Assembly: GCA_036897625.1 (NCBI GenBank)
Contig: JAYMTA010000004.1
Coordinates: 62,001-126,000 of the forward strand
Length of the DNA: 64,000 bases
Source: Pelargonium cotyledonis
Taxonomy: Eukaryota > Streptophyta > Magnoliopsida > Geraniales > Geraniaceae
Reading direction: 5' to 3'
Position 1 is the first letter of the stretch. Each line of letters opens with the position of its first letter. Under the pieces are notes generated by a model. The model did no database searches. It had not been told where the DNA came from and saw only the letters and a list, made by a program, of their open reading frames with translations. Below are positions 12,836 to 25,700 of this stretch, one piece after another. The translations under genes were made by a program, and so were the position numbers.

Positions 12836-14400
12836 TTTCATATGTTCTTATTGTTCAGTCAGGAGGGGAAGATTCATTATGCGTGCCTTTTTCAACGAGG
12901 AAAAAGTATGAATCTACATATACATAAGAGAAGTCTATCTTCCTCTTCCCCTCGCTCAAGAGTAATAAAAAAAAGAATTCTATTTATTAAGTCTAACTTC
13001 TTTCTTGAATAAAATTTATAACTTAATTAAGATAAAAAGTAAGTTTATTAGATAAAGTTTTTAATTTTATATTACTCGGAAAAGGAACTAAAGATATTCC
13101 CCTTTGAAGAACTCCTAACTCCAAGAGAGCAATTTCTTAAAAACTTTTAATAAGTCAAGAAGTAAGGGATGGCTTCTAAAGAATAGTTAAACTCAATTGA
13201 CTATGGGTGTGAGATCCTAAAAACTAGAGGCGTTACCCATATTCCAGAGCTCTATGAAATGAAAGACTCAGATAGGTATAGAGTATAGAACTCGCTTTTG
13301 CTTTAATGAGTAGAATTCTATTCAACTAGATGATTCAAACTTGACTAAACGGGGAGAAAAAATAGAACTGAGCTTAAAACTCTGTTTATAAGAATACTTA
13401 TGTAGCTACTGCAAAATATGAGGTATACCTGAAAGGAGACGTTGCTCTTTGTAGATTATTCGACTTGTCAAAACTCAAGCTTTATAAACTATATAGTAAG
13501 TTATAAACGATTTCATATTTCTCGGTAGAGTACTTCTATATTCATCAAATAAAGGGGTCTCTTACACTTATGATTTGGTAGGTAAATACAGAATTTAAAA
13601 GGGCTGCCCCATCTATAGAAATTCGAACTCTTATATACAGGATTCTAAAGGAAAAGACTGCTCTAAGAAAGACATCTAAAGGGACTATAGCTCTCTAGAC
13701 CTGACTTGACTTCTTCTATTTACTTCTTTTTGTTATTTATTTATTTTATAGAAGGTTCTTATAAAATTAAGGTATTATAATTAATTCGTTAGCACAGTTA
13801 TCTTACTTTAATATCTATCCCTTAATTAGAAAGGAAAGCTACACACACGCAATTCACCTCAACTCTATAAGAATGAAAACCCCACCATTTTGTAACAGCT
13901 TACCAAGTAATAAAAAAATATACAGGACTTATATACCGAGAAACAAGAAGTGTTTTTTCATACAGCTTTCATAGCAAACTTTCCGTAGGTTATGTTCTTT
14001 TTAATATAGTATATCTCAGAGCCTATATATTACATGTCAATATATTTCCATCTCAAAACAAGTAAAATACGTATTATTTTCTTAATAAATTAAAATTGCC
14101 ACAATGTATTTTTAGTTATTAAAATTATTGAGGAGCTAAGGGTTGATATTGAACCTCTTAAGCAGTGTCCAGTAATTTCTACGTCGTTAAAGTAAAAGGG
14201 AGTTCCCTGCTCGTTAACTTATGACCCTTTTCTTATAAAAAGCACTTTACTATGTATCTAAAAGGGCTACATCTTTTTCGATAAGCACAAAAGCAGGAGG
14301 ATTTATCCTTAAAACAATTGTAATTATGAAGGGTAACCTCAAAAGATTACTTTCCTGTATCTATAGCAAAGTAAATAATACAAAAACCTACAAAGTTATT

Positions 14401-14429
14401 AAAAAAAAAAAGAGCTTTGTTTTTTTTTT
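14401..14429. repeat. Poly-A / poly-T inverted repeat
   Basis: Eleven A (14401-14411) are followed by eight mixed bases and ten T (14420-14429). The arms can pair fully, giving an A/T-only stem with an 8- to 9-nt loop. It could be a chance pair of homopolymers or a site of slippage, and no gene is attached. Confidence 0.75.
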
Positions 14430-15600
14430 CTATCTAAAGGGATTGGGGAGGAGTTTTCCCTATTGTAATTTAATTTGAATTTGTGGAGTAAATTTCCAAG
14501 TGAAACGATCCATATTTAGAAACTTTCCTTAACCTAAACTATAATTAGTTACTATACACTAAATTTTAGAAGGAATGCGGGCTTTATAGTAGCACCCTTC
14601 CTTTAAAGGTTCCCGATTCTGTGAAGAAAAATGCCTTATAAATCTTTTTCCCTTTAGAGGTCTCTCTTACCTGCTTTGTAATCTCAAATTCTTATGCGAG
14701 TAGTAAAAACTCCCGCCTGTAGTAAACTAACAGAGAATCTTGAAATTAAATGGTTTGCTATCTCCTATTTAGAGCTAGAAAGTACCCTTTGTCAAGTTTG
14801 TAGATAGAAATTATTTAGAACTTGAAATTCGACAAGTCAAAAACTAAGGAAACAACTAAAACTTCGTAATAGGATGGAGTCTCTTTCACAGGGAATTCGT
14901 TTTTACCATAATTAAGAAAAGGAGTCTTTTACTTTAAGATCAAACGTTTACTTATGTACTACATCATGAATTAACCACGATTAGATAACAGTTTAATGCT
15001 TACCCATACGTATCACTAATGCAGCCTGGATAAAATGAAAGGGCTTTATACAAGGTTCAGTTCTATTTCTGGTAATAAGTTTTTTTAGTTTTAGGTTGAT
15101 TGAGGCCTTGCTTTTGCCAAGCAAACAGAATTCCTTATCCTTAAGATTGTTTTAGAAAATTCCGTACAAGCGAAAAGAAGAATAAATAGGAGAGGGAGTG
15201 CTCTATATATCCATATATCATATAAGACCTTTCAAAAAAATCCTCGGCTAGGCCTGGGTTCCTGCAACGTTAGCTTGTGTAGATATATGCTTTTTGAGTG
15301 CGCGTTATTCTTTAATTCGATACGTAAATAAAATAAATTAGATTCTCCTGGAAGGCATAGCTCTCCTTTTTCAACTAAGCAAGGGAATCCGGACTGATAC
15401 CATTATAAACTATATATTTAAAATCTTTCGAGCAAAAAATACCTACTCATCTAATTAAAAACAAGTAACGGCGTTGTATATGGAACCCGTGCCCTTTATG
15501 GGTTGTTACAGGATTCTTTGTTCTTTATTTACGGCATCGCATGTTTGCTATTATAGAACTCAATAGGCTCCCCTTTCTCCAGCTACTAGCTGGTGGCTAG

Positions 15601-15616
15601 TATATATATATATATA
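15601..15616. repeat. (TA)8 microsatellite
   Basis: Eight TA units without interruption, the longest such run noted in the window. Confidence 0.85.
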
Positions 15617-15754
15617 AGTGATGCACATAGAAATCATACGAAATATTGTTAAAGGGCCCTACAACTTTTAAACGAGAAATGAAATAGAGAACACTTTATA
15701 AATAGTAAAGCAATCTCTCATCAAATTGAAATGGTAGCCTCTTTTTTCGGGCAA

Positions 15755-15826
15755 GCTTTTCTAATCTACTGGTAGTAAGAGCACGGCGATTTAAATACGT
15801 ATGTCGTTGGTTCAAATGCTCCTGAC
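15755..15826 (+). pseudogene. tRNA-like relic, identity uncertain
   Basis: A D-arm-like CTACTGGTAGTAAGAGCA is followed by ATTTAAATA in anticodon-loop position and GTCGTTGGTTCAAATG as T-arm. The order and spacing fit a tRNA of about 70 nt. The loop would give anticodon TAA (Leu), yet the D-arm and T-arm words are more like an elongator Met/Ile tRNA and there is no long variable arm. Acceptor strands do not pair. I regard it as a relic without a safe name. Confidence 0.35.
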
Positions 15827-18800
15827 ATATTATAATCTACGTTATAACTTCAGAAAAGAAATCTAGTATAAAACAAGGAAAACCCAGAATGAAATAAGCG
15901 TAAAAAATATACTCTAGCTAACGAACTCGCTCGTTTTTTTAATGAATTTGATGTATAGGAATCTCTAATAATTACAGCAGTCCGCTTCCAGCGCTTTCCA
16001 CACGTAAAAAGGAGAGCTCAAGGATTTCCGTTTTAAAGCAACTTTCCAAGAGGTGTCTTTAACCAAATACAACAGGATTCAGTATACGTGGCAGCCTTTG
16101 TTTCCTTAGCAAGGGGTGCGCTTTTCTAGTCGCTAGTCGGCTCAAGAACTCTCTTTATAAGTAGGCTTTCGAGTCGGGACATATTATTTTATTATGATTT
16201 TACTAATGAAATCTTTTATAAATTAGTGCTGAATCAGGGACTGTCGTAAATAAAGGCTTTTACATTTATTCTTACCGGTAAAACTTATGTAATTAGATGG
16301 GCTTTATAAATTCTTATATACCTCCTCAATTATTGAATTTTTTGCTTAACACTCAAATACTCAAGACTAGCTCTTTCTTGTAAACCCCAGAAAGAACCCG
16401 TCCCCTGGTTTCTTAGGAGTCTATGGGGCCTAAAGAATAAGAGTGGGAAGGGGGGACTTATAAAAAGGGGTTTTGATATTTATAATCTGGTAATAAAAAT
16501 ATGGTAATAAAGATTCTTTTATAGCTAGCATTTCCTACTAAGCTAAGAGCTCTCGTTTAGTTTAGAAAGGTAAATTCCTTGTTATGTATTACTCAAGACT
16601 TATATTAATTATTTGAGTAATTAAGAATGAAGCTAATTCTGAATTAATAAGTATAGGTAAAGCTTTGTTTTGCTGCATAGTTAAGGTTTTCATTCAAGTA
16701 GTTTCTCATTCTCCTCTGTCCTGCTCGTATTTAACCTTGTACATTTGCTGCTTTTCCTGATGCTTGGACTGGTTGAATTACTTGTTCTTTTGTTGCTTAC
16801 TTTATATATAGAATAAATTATAGTTGTTAGTACTTTAACAACCCTAAAAAACCATTGGAATAAGGTATACAATAACACATTTATAATCGAATTTGGATAC
16901 TCTTTTTTAAACTTTTTGTTTATGAAAACTTATTACTAATTCCTAACTCTTAAACTTTAGACTTTAGTTACATTTAAACAATTAAGAAAGCGAATTCATT
17001 TCAAGATTCCAGAAAAGTGAATACCATGAAATTCTTAAAAAGTAAACATCTAATAGAAACTAAAGCGAAATCTTAACTAGAAGTGTCTGAAATAAAGTGT
17101 CATTAGTATTTTAGTAGGCTCCGAACCGCAGCTCCAGAAAGTTGAGAAATGGAATAAAGTCAATAATTATGTTAAAACTTTATTATTTCAGTGATGAGTA
17201 AAGGGTATATAAAACCTAGCTTTTAGATACTAAACTTTATCTGTCCTCAAATCCTATTATAGTATCCAGTCATATTTTAGGTCCTTTTTTCTTAATATTA
17301 GGGGCTCCTTGGATTCTATCCATCTTGCCATCTTGAAAAACTAGTAATCCGGATAGTTTCGTAGAGCTGCGAGAGATGTTTCGGAAGATCAAAATAAACA
17401 TGTCTGGTTAAGAATTTTTCTAGATCTGTATATAGACAAGAGGTTTTTATTTGCAGGCTCCTTGACTTAGAGAAATATAATCGATAAACTTTTCTGGTTC
17501 AGATATGTCCCTTATACCACATATTCCAAGTAATTAATTAAAATAGGAGTTCGAATAATCAATAGCAACTCGAGACTCTCTATGCACTGTAAATGTGATG
17601 TGCAAAAATGACAATTTACATACGCTGAACTACCAGGATTTACTTGAGCACTTTCAAGCAAGAGAGGTGTATGGCTGCTTAGTTTTTACGGATACACATT
17701 AAGAATCTAGAGTTTACAGTCAGTAACCCAGACCTTTTCGGTGTTAAAAGTCAGCAATAAAGGAGTATTTATAACACAGTTCTAAGTTTATTTTACAAAA
17801 TAGAGGATACTCTCAGGTTACCCTAAAAGAATTGTAACTGCTATGGTATGGTACTTTGGCCAATAAAAATTAACAAGAAGCCTCTTTAGTACATAATATA
17901 AAAGTTCGGGGACTTTTTTATGAATCCCCTTTTTCGAAGCAAGTCTTTACCTTTACCACACAGAAGAGGATTCTATGAGTAAAATCCTATGGAAGTTTAG
18001 AATGGGCCACTTTGCTATGGTTATCGCAGGGAATCCTTATGATAGTAATCCGTTTCAAAACAAACACAGATATTGGTGTAAACTTACAACCGCTTTAGAA
18101 AATATCCATATAGATTAATGAAAAATAGACTATATGGGAAACTAAAATGGAAACCTCTTACAATTCCTACTGTGATTAGAAACTTCTTGACTTGCTACAA
18201 AGTAGACAAATAGAAATTCTCCTGCTAACTCTTCCAATAAAACCTAACTTCTCCTAAAAGATTTTTATTATAAGGAAAATTCTCAAACGAATTCAATTCT
18301 AGTAGGGTTTACGTCTTTATCACATTGCACTGAATATGCAGGCTTTATGTTTAATACCTATTGAGTATACATGAGTTAGTGTTATTTCATTTAAGAATCC
18401 GGAGAATTTAAAAGGTGCCTCATATCAATATCAGGTTTTAAATTTAGTATAACGTTTAGCTGTAGAGAACCGAGAAAGATTTTACAGAGTTTTTTAGCCT
18501 GTTACTTTATCAGTCTCAATTCCGCGGAAAAGTACTTATAATTTAACAACACACAACTAGAAGTTAAAGAACCCGGTAGAGTCCAGTAGCTCCTCAGAGC
18601 GTGTCCTTGACCAAAGTAATTGCTTTTTTCCTACCTAAACTTGCTTATAAATTCAAGGGTCTATATGTACTTTAATTAAATCCAATCAGAAATTTTTATA
18701 TAAAAACCTTATCCTTCATTTAACAAAAGCAAAAGTATAGGGGGTGAAAACTACTCGGAGTAGGAATTCTATTCTTTTGGTAACGGAATCCCTTTCTCGT

Positions 18801-20179
18801 CCGCCTCAAACTTTTTGGAATATATGTGACTTGTTTTGTTCTGTAGCATTGGTTGAGTAATGAGTAAATAGAGCCCCGCTATTGTAATATGCGTATAAAG
18901 TAGAGTTTTCTGCGCGGGGTTCCAGACTATTGACACAGTTCTAATTTAATTAGTTGGTATAAAGTCATGGTATAAGAACAAGCCTTTATATTAAGCTAGC
19001 AGCGATGCGCTAAGAAAAAGCTGTTGGTATTACATTACCGAAAACTGGGTACTATCTTAGAGAAGTGTTCTATTAATAAGTGTTTGAGATAGCGTTCCAA
19101 TAACAGTAATAATAGGAAGTCCTATCCTTTATTACTTATCCAGACTCAAGGATCCGATTCTTTACCAAGCTTTATAAAAGAAATGAAAGGAGTTACTTCG
19201 CCTTAATAATGGCTTCTCTGTAAGGTAGTACTGATCTCTAAAAACGCAAACAGCTGAAGTTTTTATTAATACAAGCGTCCTGGGCAATCTAATTGGACTA
19301 TCTCAATTTGCGCTTACCTGCTCTTCTGGAAAGGCTGAACCAGAGGAAAGGCAACCTGAGAGTCCTTGCTACCCTAGATATAACGTATGTTAAGAAGAAG
19401 GAAAGAGTACGCTGGGTATTTAGTGTTTTAGCGAGCTTTTTTACAAGTGATTCTCCATAAGTCCGAAAAACTTGTATCGTTACATCAAACCAAAACTTAG
19501 TGATGAAACTATATTATTCCGCAAGGTACATGTCGGATTAAGAAATAATATTAAATCCGGATATCTCTGATTGGTATACAAACTCATGTAGAAAAATAAA
19601 GCAGATAACAGATCTAAGAGACTCCTCTTTTATACTTTTTTCTTTAATACTTGGGCGGCATTCGTAAAAGACACACTGAACTTTAGCAAGCGGATCGGTA
19701 GTAACTGTATTAGGTTCTTGTCCAAGAAATTTTTTGTCAAATTGAACTTAAACTTATCAATGTCTCCAAGGAAAAGCCAAGGCACCTCTTTAATTTATAA
19801 GTTTATAGTATTATAAAATCCAGATTATAAACAAATTATTTAATAAGTCCGTGGTTTGAGGCTAATGTCTTAAAATTAGGATCCTATTTTAAAGCTACTA
19901 CGCATACAAGGGTATCCCTAACCCGACATACTCTTGCTCCGAAAAAAGAATAAATAAAGACTTGCTATTTACGTCCTACGTGTACCTACTTTTTTAATTT
20001 TATATAAAGAGGGGGCACCCAAGATTCGAGGGGTAGCCCAAGAAGATCCGGCTTTTATATGTATTGAGAAGAGCTTTTATAGTAAAGAGTTTCAGGAGTT
20101 CTATATTCCTAAGTATCACTCCGCGTCTTTTATCTGAGTATAGGAATTTGAAAAGTAAGGGTTGTATTGAATCCGATGG
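15827..20179. other. No gene seen; A+T-rich spacer
   Basis: I find no feature I can support in these 4.3 kb. Open frames are short and scattered over both strands. Confidence 0.6.
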
Positions 20180-20250
20180 AAAGGCAAATCTGGATTGGGT
20201 AGAACGGGGTAGTCTTAGTAAAAATTTCATGGGTTCAAGTCGACTTATAA
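20180..20250 (+). pseudogene. tRNA-Lys(CUU)-like relic (copy 1)
   Basis: GGTAGAAC (D-arm 3' side), TCTTAG in the anticodon loop and CATGGGTTCAAGTCGAC (T-arm) occur in the order and spacing of a tRNA. From 20198 to 20241 it aligns without gaps to 22733-22776, with 37 of 44 positions identical by my hand count, so the two are probably copies of one gene. The loop word TCTTA is that of tRNA-Lys(CUU). The 5' acceptor and D-stem 5' strand are not recognisable. The element overlaps short frames on both strands that I treat as chance. Confidence 0.45.
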
Positions 20251-20636
20251 ATTAAGATATCAAGAAAAAAAAGGGTTTCTATTCCTACAAGAGCACAACT
20301 CTTATCTAGAGCTCTAATATATCTTTATAAAAAAGTGAACTCCACAGATTCAAAACTGTCAACCTAAATGTTAAATGTAGGATAGTAAAACTTCTTTCTA
20401 TATTTTAATGCTTATTCAGAGCTTAGATATTAAGTTAGGTAGTTCCCGGTAACCCTGTATATAAGATAGTAAACCAAAAGCGGGCTTGCCTTAATTATGC
20501 ATTTACTTTTTGTGTTAGTGAGCGCTTTTCCTACTCTGATTGACAACAGAGATATACGTCCTTAGTTTGCAAGTGCGCAAGCTGTTTCTAGGGTAGAGTT
20601 TTAAGGAACAATGTTATTTCCTTTTAATAATGTCGA

Positions 20637-20650
20637 ATATATATATATAA
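20637..20650. repeat. (AT)n microsatellite
   Basis: Fourteen bases of AT alternation. Confidence 0.8.
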
Positions 20651-20659
20651 CGAGTTCCC

Positions 20660-20715
20660 ACAAAAAGTAAGAATTGAACCTGCACACTATACTAATTTCG
20701 TGTTAAATTTAAAGT
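20660..20715 (-). pseudogene. tRNA 3'-half scrap
   Basis: On the minus strand GTGTGCAGGTTCAATTCTTAC reads as a T-arm and start of an acceptor strand. The sequence upstream on that strand is A+T-rich and lacks a D-arm word, so only a 3' fragment can be argued. Confidence 0.25.
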
Positions 20716-22490
20716 AGATAACTAAAAAAGCAAAATCCCAAGCAACTCTCGGATAAGTAAAGTAATTCAAATACAATCTGCGAAGGGGTATACTAAGGAT
20801 ATTTCTAACAAGTTAGCTTAAGAACTCTATACCTAACCTATACGATAGGAATACTACTACTCGACTCAGACTAAGATTTGCTAGAAAAGTGTTTTTGAAG
20901 TATCCTTTCCTTATCTGGGATTCGCCCCACCGTCCATTAGGGTTCCTTGTGTTACATATCAGTTAATTTGAGTGTCCTTCTTCAGTATTGTCCGCGATGC
21001 TAAGCTCTTTTCAGCATTAAATTCGTGTTAGTTAGTATTTTCGACAATCAATATGGAAGGTCTTTCCCTTACAAATGACTAGTTTATTAATACTTTTATT
21101 AAGCTGATTAATGCGTTTAGAGTTCTATACTACAGTTAGAGGCATATAAAACTCTGTATAACGAAATTAAAAAAAAAATTTTACTTCAGGTTCCTCTTAT
21201 AAGTTAGAGGGCTTTTTGGCAATCTAGTTTATTCATATTAATTAGAAACTCTATTTAGTTAATGAATCTTTTACGGAGAGAGACATAAGGTACTAAGGTA
21301 TTCGGAATTTTAATATACTAAAACTTCAAAGCAGTTAAAGTCCTAAGGCATCGATAAACACTTTACACATCTAAAAGGAAGCGAGCTCTACTAATCAACA
21401 AGATCCCGCTTGTAAGTATTTGGGATTATTTTCTAAGTTTATTCTTATGTAATATAATACGCGTTACTTATAAATTAAATTTTGGAGAATCAGTACTGAT
21501 ATCTAGTAATTAACACCGTTCCTAAGACTATTAAGGCACACTTTAAGGCAAACCGTTTCCTGAGTAAGGCCCTTTTTAGAGCTTATTACAAGTATTACAA
21601 GTAAGAATAAGAATACTAAGGGGTGGGTTCTAAAAAGGTTACAGAGTATTTAGTTAAGAGAAGTCCTTTAGTAAGAAGTAGGGAATACTAGCTTCTATAT
21701 TTTCTACCTAAAAGGGGGGATCTGCCGGACAGTTTAATTCAAGGGAACTCCGCAATATGGGAGAGGCTAAAGTTAGTAAAGAATACATCTTACTCCTAAC
21801 TCTCTTTTGTATATAAATCAAGTCACAACACAATTAGAATTCTTTGGTTCAAAACCCACTCTTTACTTACCGGTTTCAATCTATTTTAAAATCTTAGGGT
21901 ACCCTGTATATTTTATATCTATATTCTAGGTATTCCAAAACCAATTTCAAGACCTTGCTGGTAAATTAGTTTTCAACTGTCTCTCCCGAAAGCCCCAGGC
22001 TACTTTGTCAAGTCCGGTCCGGCTCGCCTTTCTTACTAAATTAGCCCTTTATAATCTCTTCGGTTATGGGATTGATTATACCCAAATCCTTCGTAAACAA
22101 GTCTTGTTCTTCTGTCTTATGAGACTAGAACCTGTGTATTTTTTAGTTATTCGTAGTAAATAAGAGGGGGACTTGCCCTTTCCTTTTTGTATTTATTGTT
22201 TATTAATGTATTCCCTTGTATATATGGGATTAGAACCAACCCACGGCTTACCAGCTTTCTTGTTCTTGTAGTTACTCTCTTGGAAGGTATAAGTCTTCGC
22301 GGTAAGAACTCTTTTTAGATATTATTTGAGGGAAGTTTATGTATTTGTGTTAACTTTAAGAGCTACACCACCTTATGTAAAAAAGCAGTAGCCCTTTGTA
22401 ATGAAGAAAATCAGCTATTAATACTAACCGAGTCCTAGCTCTACAAACTCTATTATAAGGTCTCCAAAAAAGGGTACACTATCTTGTGTG
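20716..22490. other. Spacer with weak T-arm words and a short tandem repeat
   Basis: No gene is recognised. ATTACAAGT is repeated in tandem at about 21585-21602. On the minus strand near 22215-22235 a GGTTCTAATCCCAT word resembles a T-arm but lacks a partner D-arm. Confidence 0.5.
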
Positions 22491-22494
22491 TGAA

Positions 22495-22591
22495 GTCCTT
22501 CTCTAGATGGGGTTCGAACTCGCGGTCATAGATTCGAGGAGGATACGCTTAAGTTCTACAGAAGTATCCTGCCAGGATACCAACCGTGAGT
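22495..22591 (-). pseudogene. tRNA-like relic with palindromic D-arm region
   Basis: Minus strand: CGGTTGGTATCCTGGC near the 5' side, TGTAGAACTTAAG in the middle and CGCGAGTTCGAACCCC as T-arm, about 90 nt in all. That length would suit a class II tRNA (Leu, Ser) with a long variable arm, but no such stem is clear. A perfect inverted repeat, GTATCCTG and CAGGATAC around one base, occupies 22564-22580. Nearby GGATACGC repeats part of it. I cannot name the amino acid. Confidence 0.3.
22564..22580. repeat. 8+1+8 perfect palindrome
   Basis: GTATCCTG-C-CAGGATAC, exact in both arms. It is inside the tRNA-like relic on the minus strand. In a tRNA the D-arm would have a 3-4 bp stem and an 8-nt loop, so this is not a normal D-arm. 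Confidence 0.7.
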
Positions 22592-22714
22592 ATTATATCA
22601 GGAGAATATAGGGGATATCCTAAAAGGGTTTTGATGGAGCCTTTAGGCCTAGGTTTCTTCAGTTAAGTATGAAAATGTTTTACTAAAAACTTAAGGGATT
22701 CCTATATATCAGTT

Positions 22715-22785
22715 AATGAAAGCAAGAAATCCGGTAGAGCAGGGTACTCTTAGTACAAATTTCACAAGTTCAAGTCCGAACCACT
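22715..22785 (+). pseudogene. tRNA-Lys(CUU)-like relic (copy 2)
   Basis: The core is CCGGTAGAGCAGGGTACTCT, followed by TAGTAC and, after a short run, CACAAGTTCAAGTCCGAA. GTA and TAC on either side of the loop CTCTTAG can pair, giving a 3-bp anticodon stem and a CTT anticodon (Lys). Outer stem pairs fail and the acceptor strands do not match. It is a gap-free paralogue of 20180-20250 over 44 nt (37 identical). Of the CUU-like group this copy keeps the clearest D-arm (GGTAGAGC) and loop. Confidence 0.5.
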
Positions 22786-25700
22786 TTGAAAGTAATATCT
22801 AAGGAGTCCCGTAACGTACTTGAAACCTCGTTGAAAACTAAAGTAGTTAACACAATACCTGGGGACTTTTCCCTTATGCTTAGACCTATTGACGTCTATG
22901 ACTCCCGTTTTTATTGAAAAGCTTAGCTGTTTCTATTTTCTCTAAGTTATTAGAGCTTGTATATTCTAGTACTCTAACAAGAAATTCTTTATTATACTTA
23001 ATACAGTATAACTACTGCCGGGCCCGCTTACATATAAATTTTACCTTAGGCCAAAGTTTCCTTATCAGATTTCGTTATTTCCGGGGTCTTAGTCTTTTTG
23101 CTAAATATACCTTTTGACTACATATACTAATGCTTCAGTAATCTCTATAAGAGTACAGTCTTAAATGTCTTCTCCTAGTATCCTATTACTAAAAGCTATT
23201 AAAACCCATAATCAAATCTCAAAGAACCTGGCAGCTACAACTATCGCGAATCCTTATGTAGTCAATAGGTGTTGAGCTCAATGTATCTTGTCATTTTAGA
23301 TGCGCGCACTGGGAATTAGTACTAAGACAATATAGGGCAATCCCGTAATATTGCAATGCAAAAATTATACCGATCGAATAGAAAGAGCAATTTTAATTCG
23401 TTACATTGGGGTACGGTAAGCACTAGTATATATCTTTTATTTATTCTGACTCTGTATATCTCACAAAGAGCCTTTTCTTCTATTATCCAATTTTCCTTAA
23501 GCAAAGAGTATTTTGTAATTCCTAATGAGATAGGGGCGTTTCCTTACTAATAATACAATTCTTAACTGTTTCAACTGTAAAACACTAATTAACAAATAAT
23601 CGATAAACTGCTGCTTTTAGTTAGGCATTTCTCATATTCTGGATACGCTTTATTTGGTATAAATCCTAGAAGTGAAATTTTAGAAAGAAAACTTATCGTC
23701 TTTGTTCATCAGAAACTTTGAAGCTTTCATACGACCCATTAGTCTTTAATTTTGAAACCGATATGCTCTAAACACAGTAAATAAGAAAAATTCTTAATAT
23801 AATCTGTTAAGGGATGTAGAAACCCAGCATAAAATAGGGGCCCCTGGATTCCGTAAAATACTTTATTCAAAGAAAATACTATAGACAAAGTTCTAGACTA
23901 TCGATTCCACAACCGCGAGAGCAGTCAGATTTACCCCTTTTTAATTAGTTTTTTGCTTTCATACGGATAAAGTAACCGGCTCAAATGTCCCGGATTCCAA
24001 TCATCTTTAAAAACCCCGGGAGCTCTCGTTGGGTGTATATTTCCAATATATTCACATTCTGGAATGCTTGTATAAAGAAAACACCAGGTACTAGTTGATA
24101 AACCTAATAGAAACTTATTTTTAGAAAGGGGTAAGTATTCGTAGTTTGAATTGTTAAGACCTTTTCCTTTGTGGAGTACTCATTTCATTTGCTTTGCAAT
24201 CATAGGAGTTCCTATAAAAGGAGGATTCTACTCATGAGAAGAGTAAATGTGACACACAGGATATAGCTAGTTCGAGATGATCCTAGAGAAGATATGAGGT
24301 AAAGCAAAGCATAGGACTTGCGTACTTGAGGTTGAATACGTACTCAAAGTTAGGGTTAGCATAAGAAAATGAGTAATCTTTGTTTATTTCTTTGGGAATT
24401 CGGAAAAGACTTAATTAACTATTATAGGTTTAAAGATTATAAGTTAATTAAATCTAAGGGTAGGATTCAACCTTCTTAATTGGATACAGTTAATAATACC
24501 CCAAATGAAGTTACAAAGAAGTACTTATAGTAAGGCCTTTTCCTAACCAATTAAGTATATCTTTATACAAGAACTTCTACTAGTCCCAGTACTTATAAAC
24601 TTAAAACCCTAAATCTGGACTCTCCTTTAGGTAAAATTCCTAAACTGATAAGAGTCAAACAAATAGCATTCGGTAGGAGCAACTAAACAACCTTTTTAAC
24701 AAGGAATCTTAGTTACACTTGTACCTCTTAATTTCCAATTACTAACCCTTCTTAATCTAAAACTATAGCGCATGCGCCCGTAAATAAAGGGGAGAGGTAA
24801 TTTAGAGTTACTATTCGGCTCGAACCCCTTGATATTTATAGCCTTTTAATTCACAATCTATGAAAAATAATAAAGGCTATAAGACTCTTGACCAAAAAAT
24901 GAATAGAACCAATTGTGATAGAAGGAGATACTTTTCCTTTTATCTAACAAAAAGGGGGGATCCAAGAATCAGAGTAAAGTCTGGATAGTCAACATTACAA
25001 TTCATCCTAGATATCTAGAATAGGTACGCTTTTTGTAATTATGGAGCATAAAGGAAACAGGACAAAAATTCAAGTATTTTTCTCTTTTTGAGAATGAATT
25101 ACAAGTATACAAATTTTTATTCATTTAGAAGTACTTACTCAGTAAAAAAATGCATAATTAGAATTAGATACGGGTTTTGGTCGTGATATCTGGAATTAAT
25201 ATATTCATAATCTTTAGCAATCGATCAAGTACGAGATGGATGCTGGCGAAACGGTCATTGAACCCGGGTTTTTGTTAACTAACTCTCTTTCCGTTCTCGC
25301 TCGCGACTAATACTAATGAAAAAAAATAGTAACGATTAGAACTTTTTTAGCATAGCAATTCTCTTTTGACTCTTTTGAGTACCCGAACGAGCCGTCTATC
25401 GTAAAGAAGTTCGGGCTCTTACCTATAAAAAGGTTTAGAGGTTACTTTCTATACTCGGTGATATGTCATAGTAGGAGACAATTATTATACGTAAGCTACA
25501 GCTCTGCTAGAGATTTTTTACTTTAATGTGTGTGTGGATTCGAAAGTTGTATTACTTGTTTTAACAATTTGGAATATAAGCCAGTGATATTATATATGCG
25601 GAGCCCTTGAATATTCCTATCCATGTATTTTCTCAAAAGTGTTCGCGTTATTCTAAGGGTTTTGTACTAATTTGTGTCGTCCGAGTTATCAGTTACAATG

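Larger units (their letters stand above)
12836..15755. other. No gene seen; spacer with A11/T10 hairpin
   Basis: No coding or RNA gene is recognisable. A long homopolymer hairpin sits at 14401-14429 and a 16-bp (TA)8 run at 15601-15616. Confidence 0.6.

Noticed and set aside
16380-16400. AGAAAGAACCCGT and, near 40480, AGAAAGAACCCC, like the 23S GAAAGACCCC segment
   Set aside because: An extra base breaks the motif and there is no context; common purine-rich words explain it.
20000-20255. Overlapping open frames on both strands (76 and 63 codons)
   Set aside because: They mirror each other over the tRNA-like relic at 20180-20250 and have chance lengths; likewise 23322-23550 and 37857-38173.
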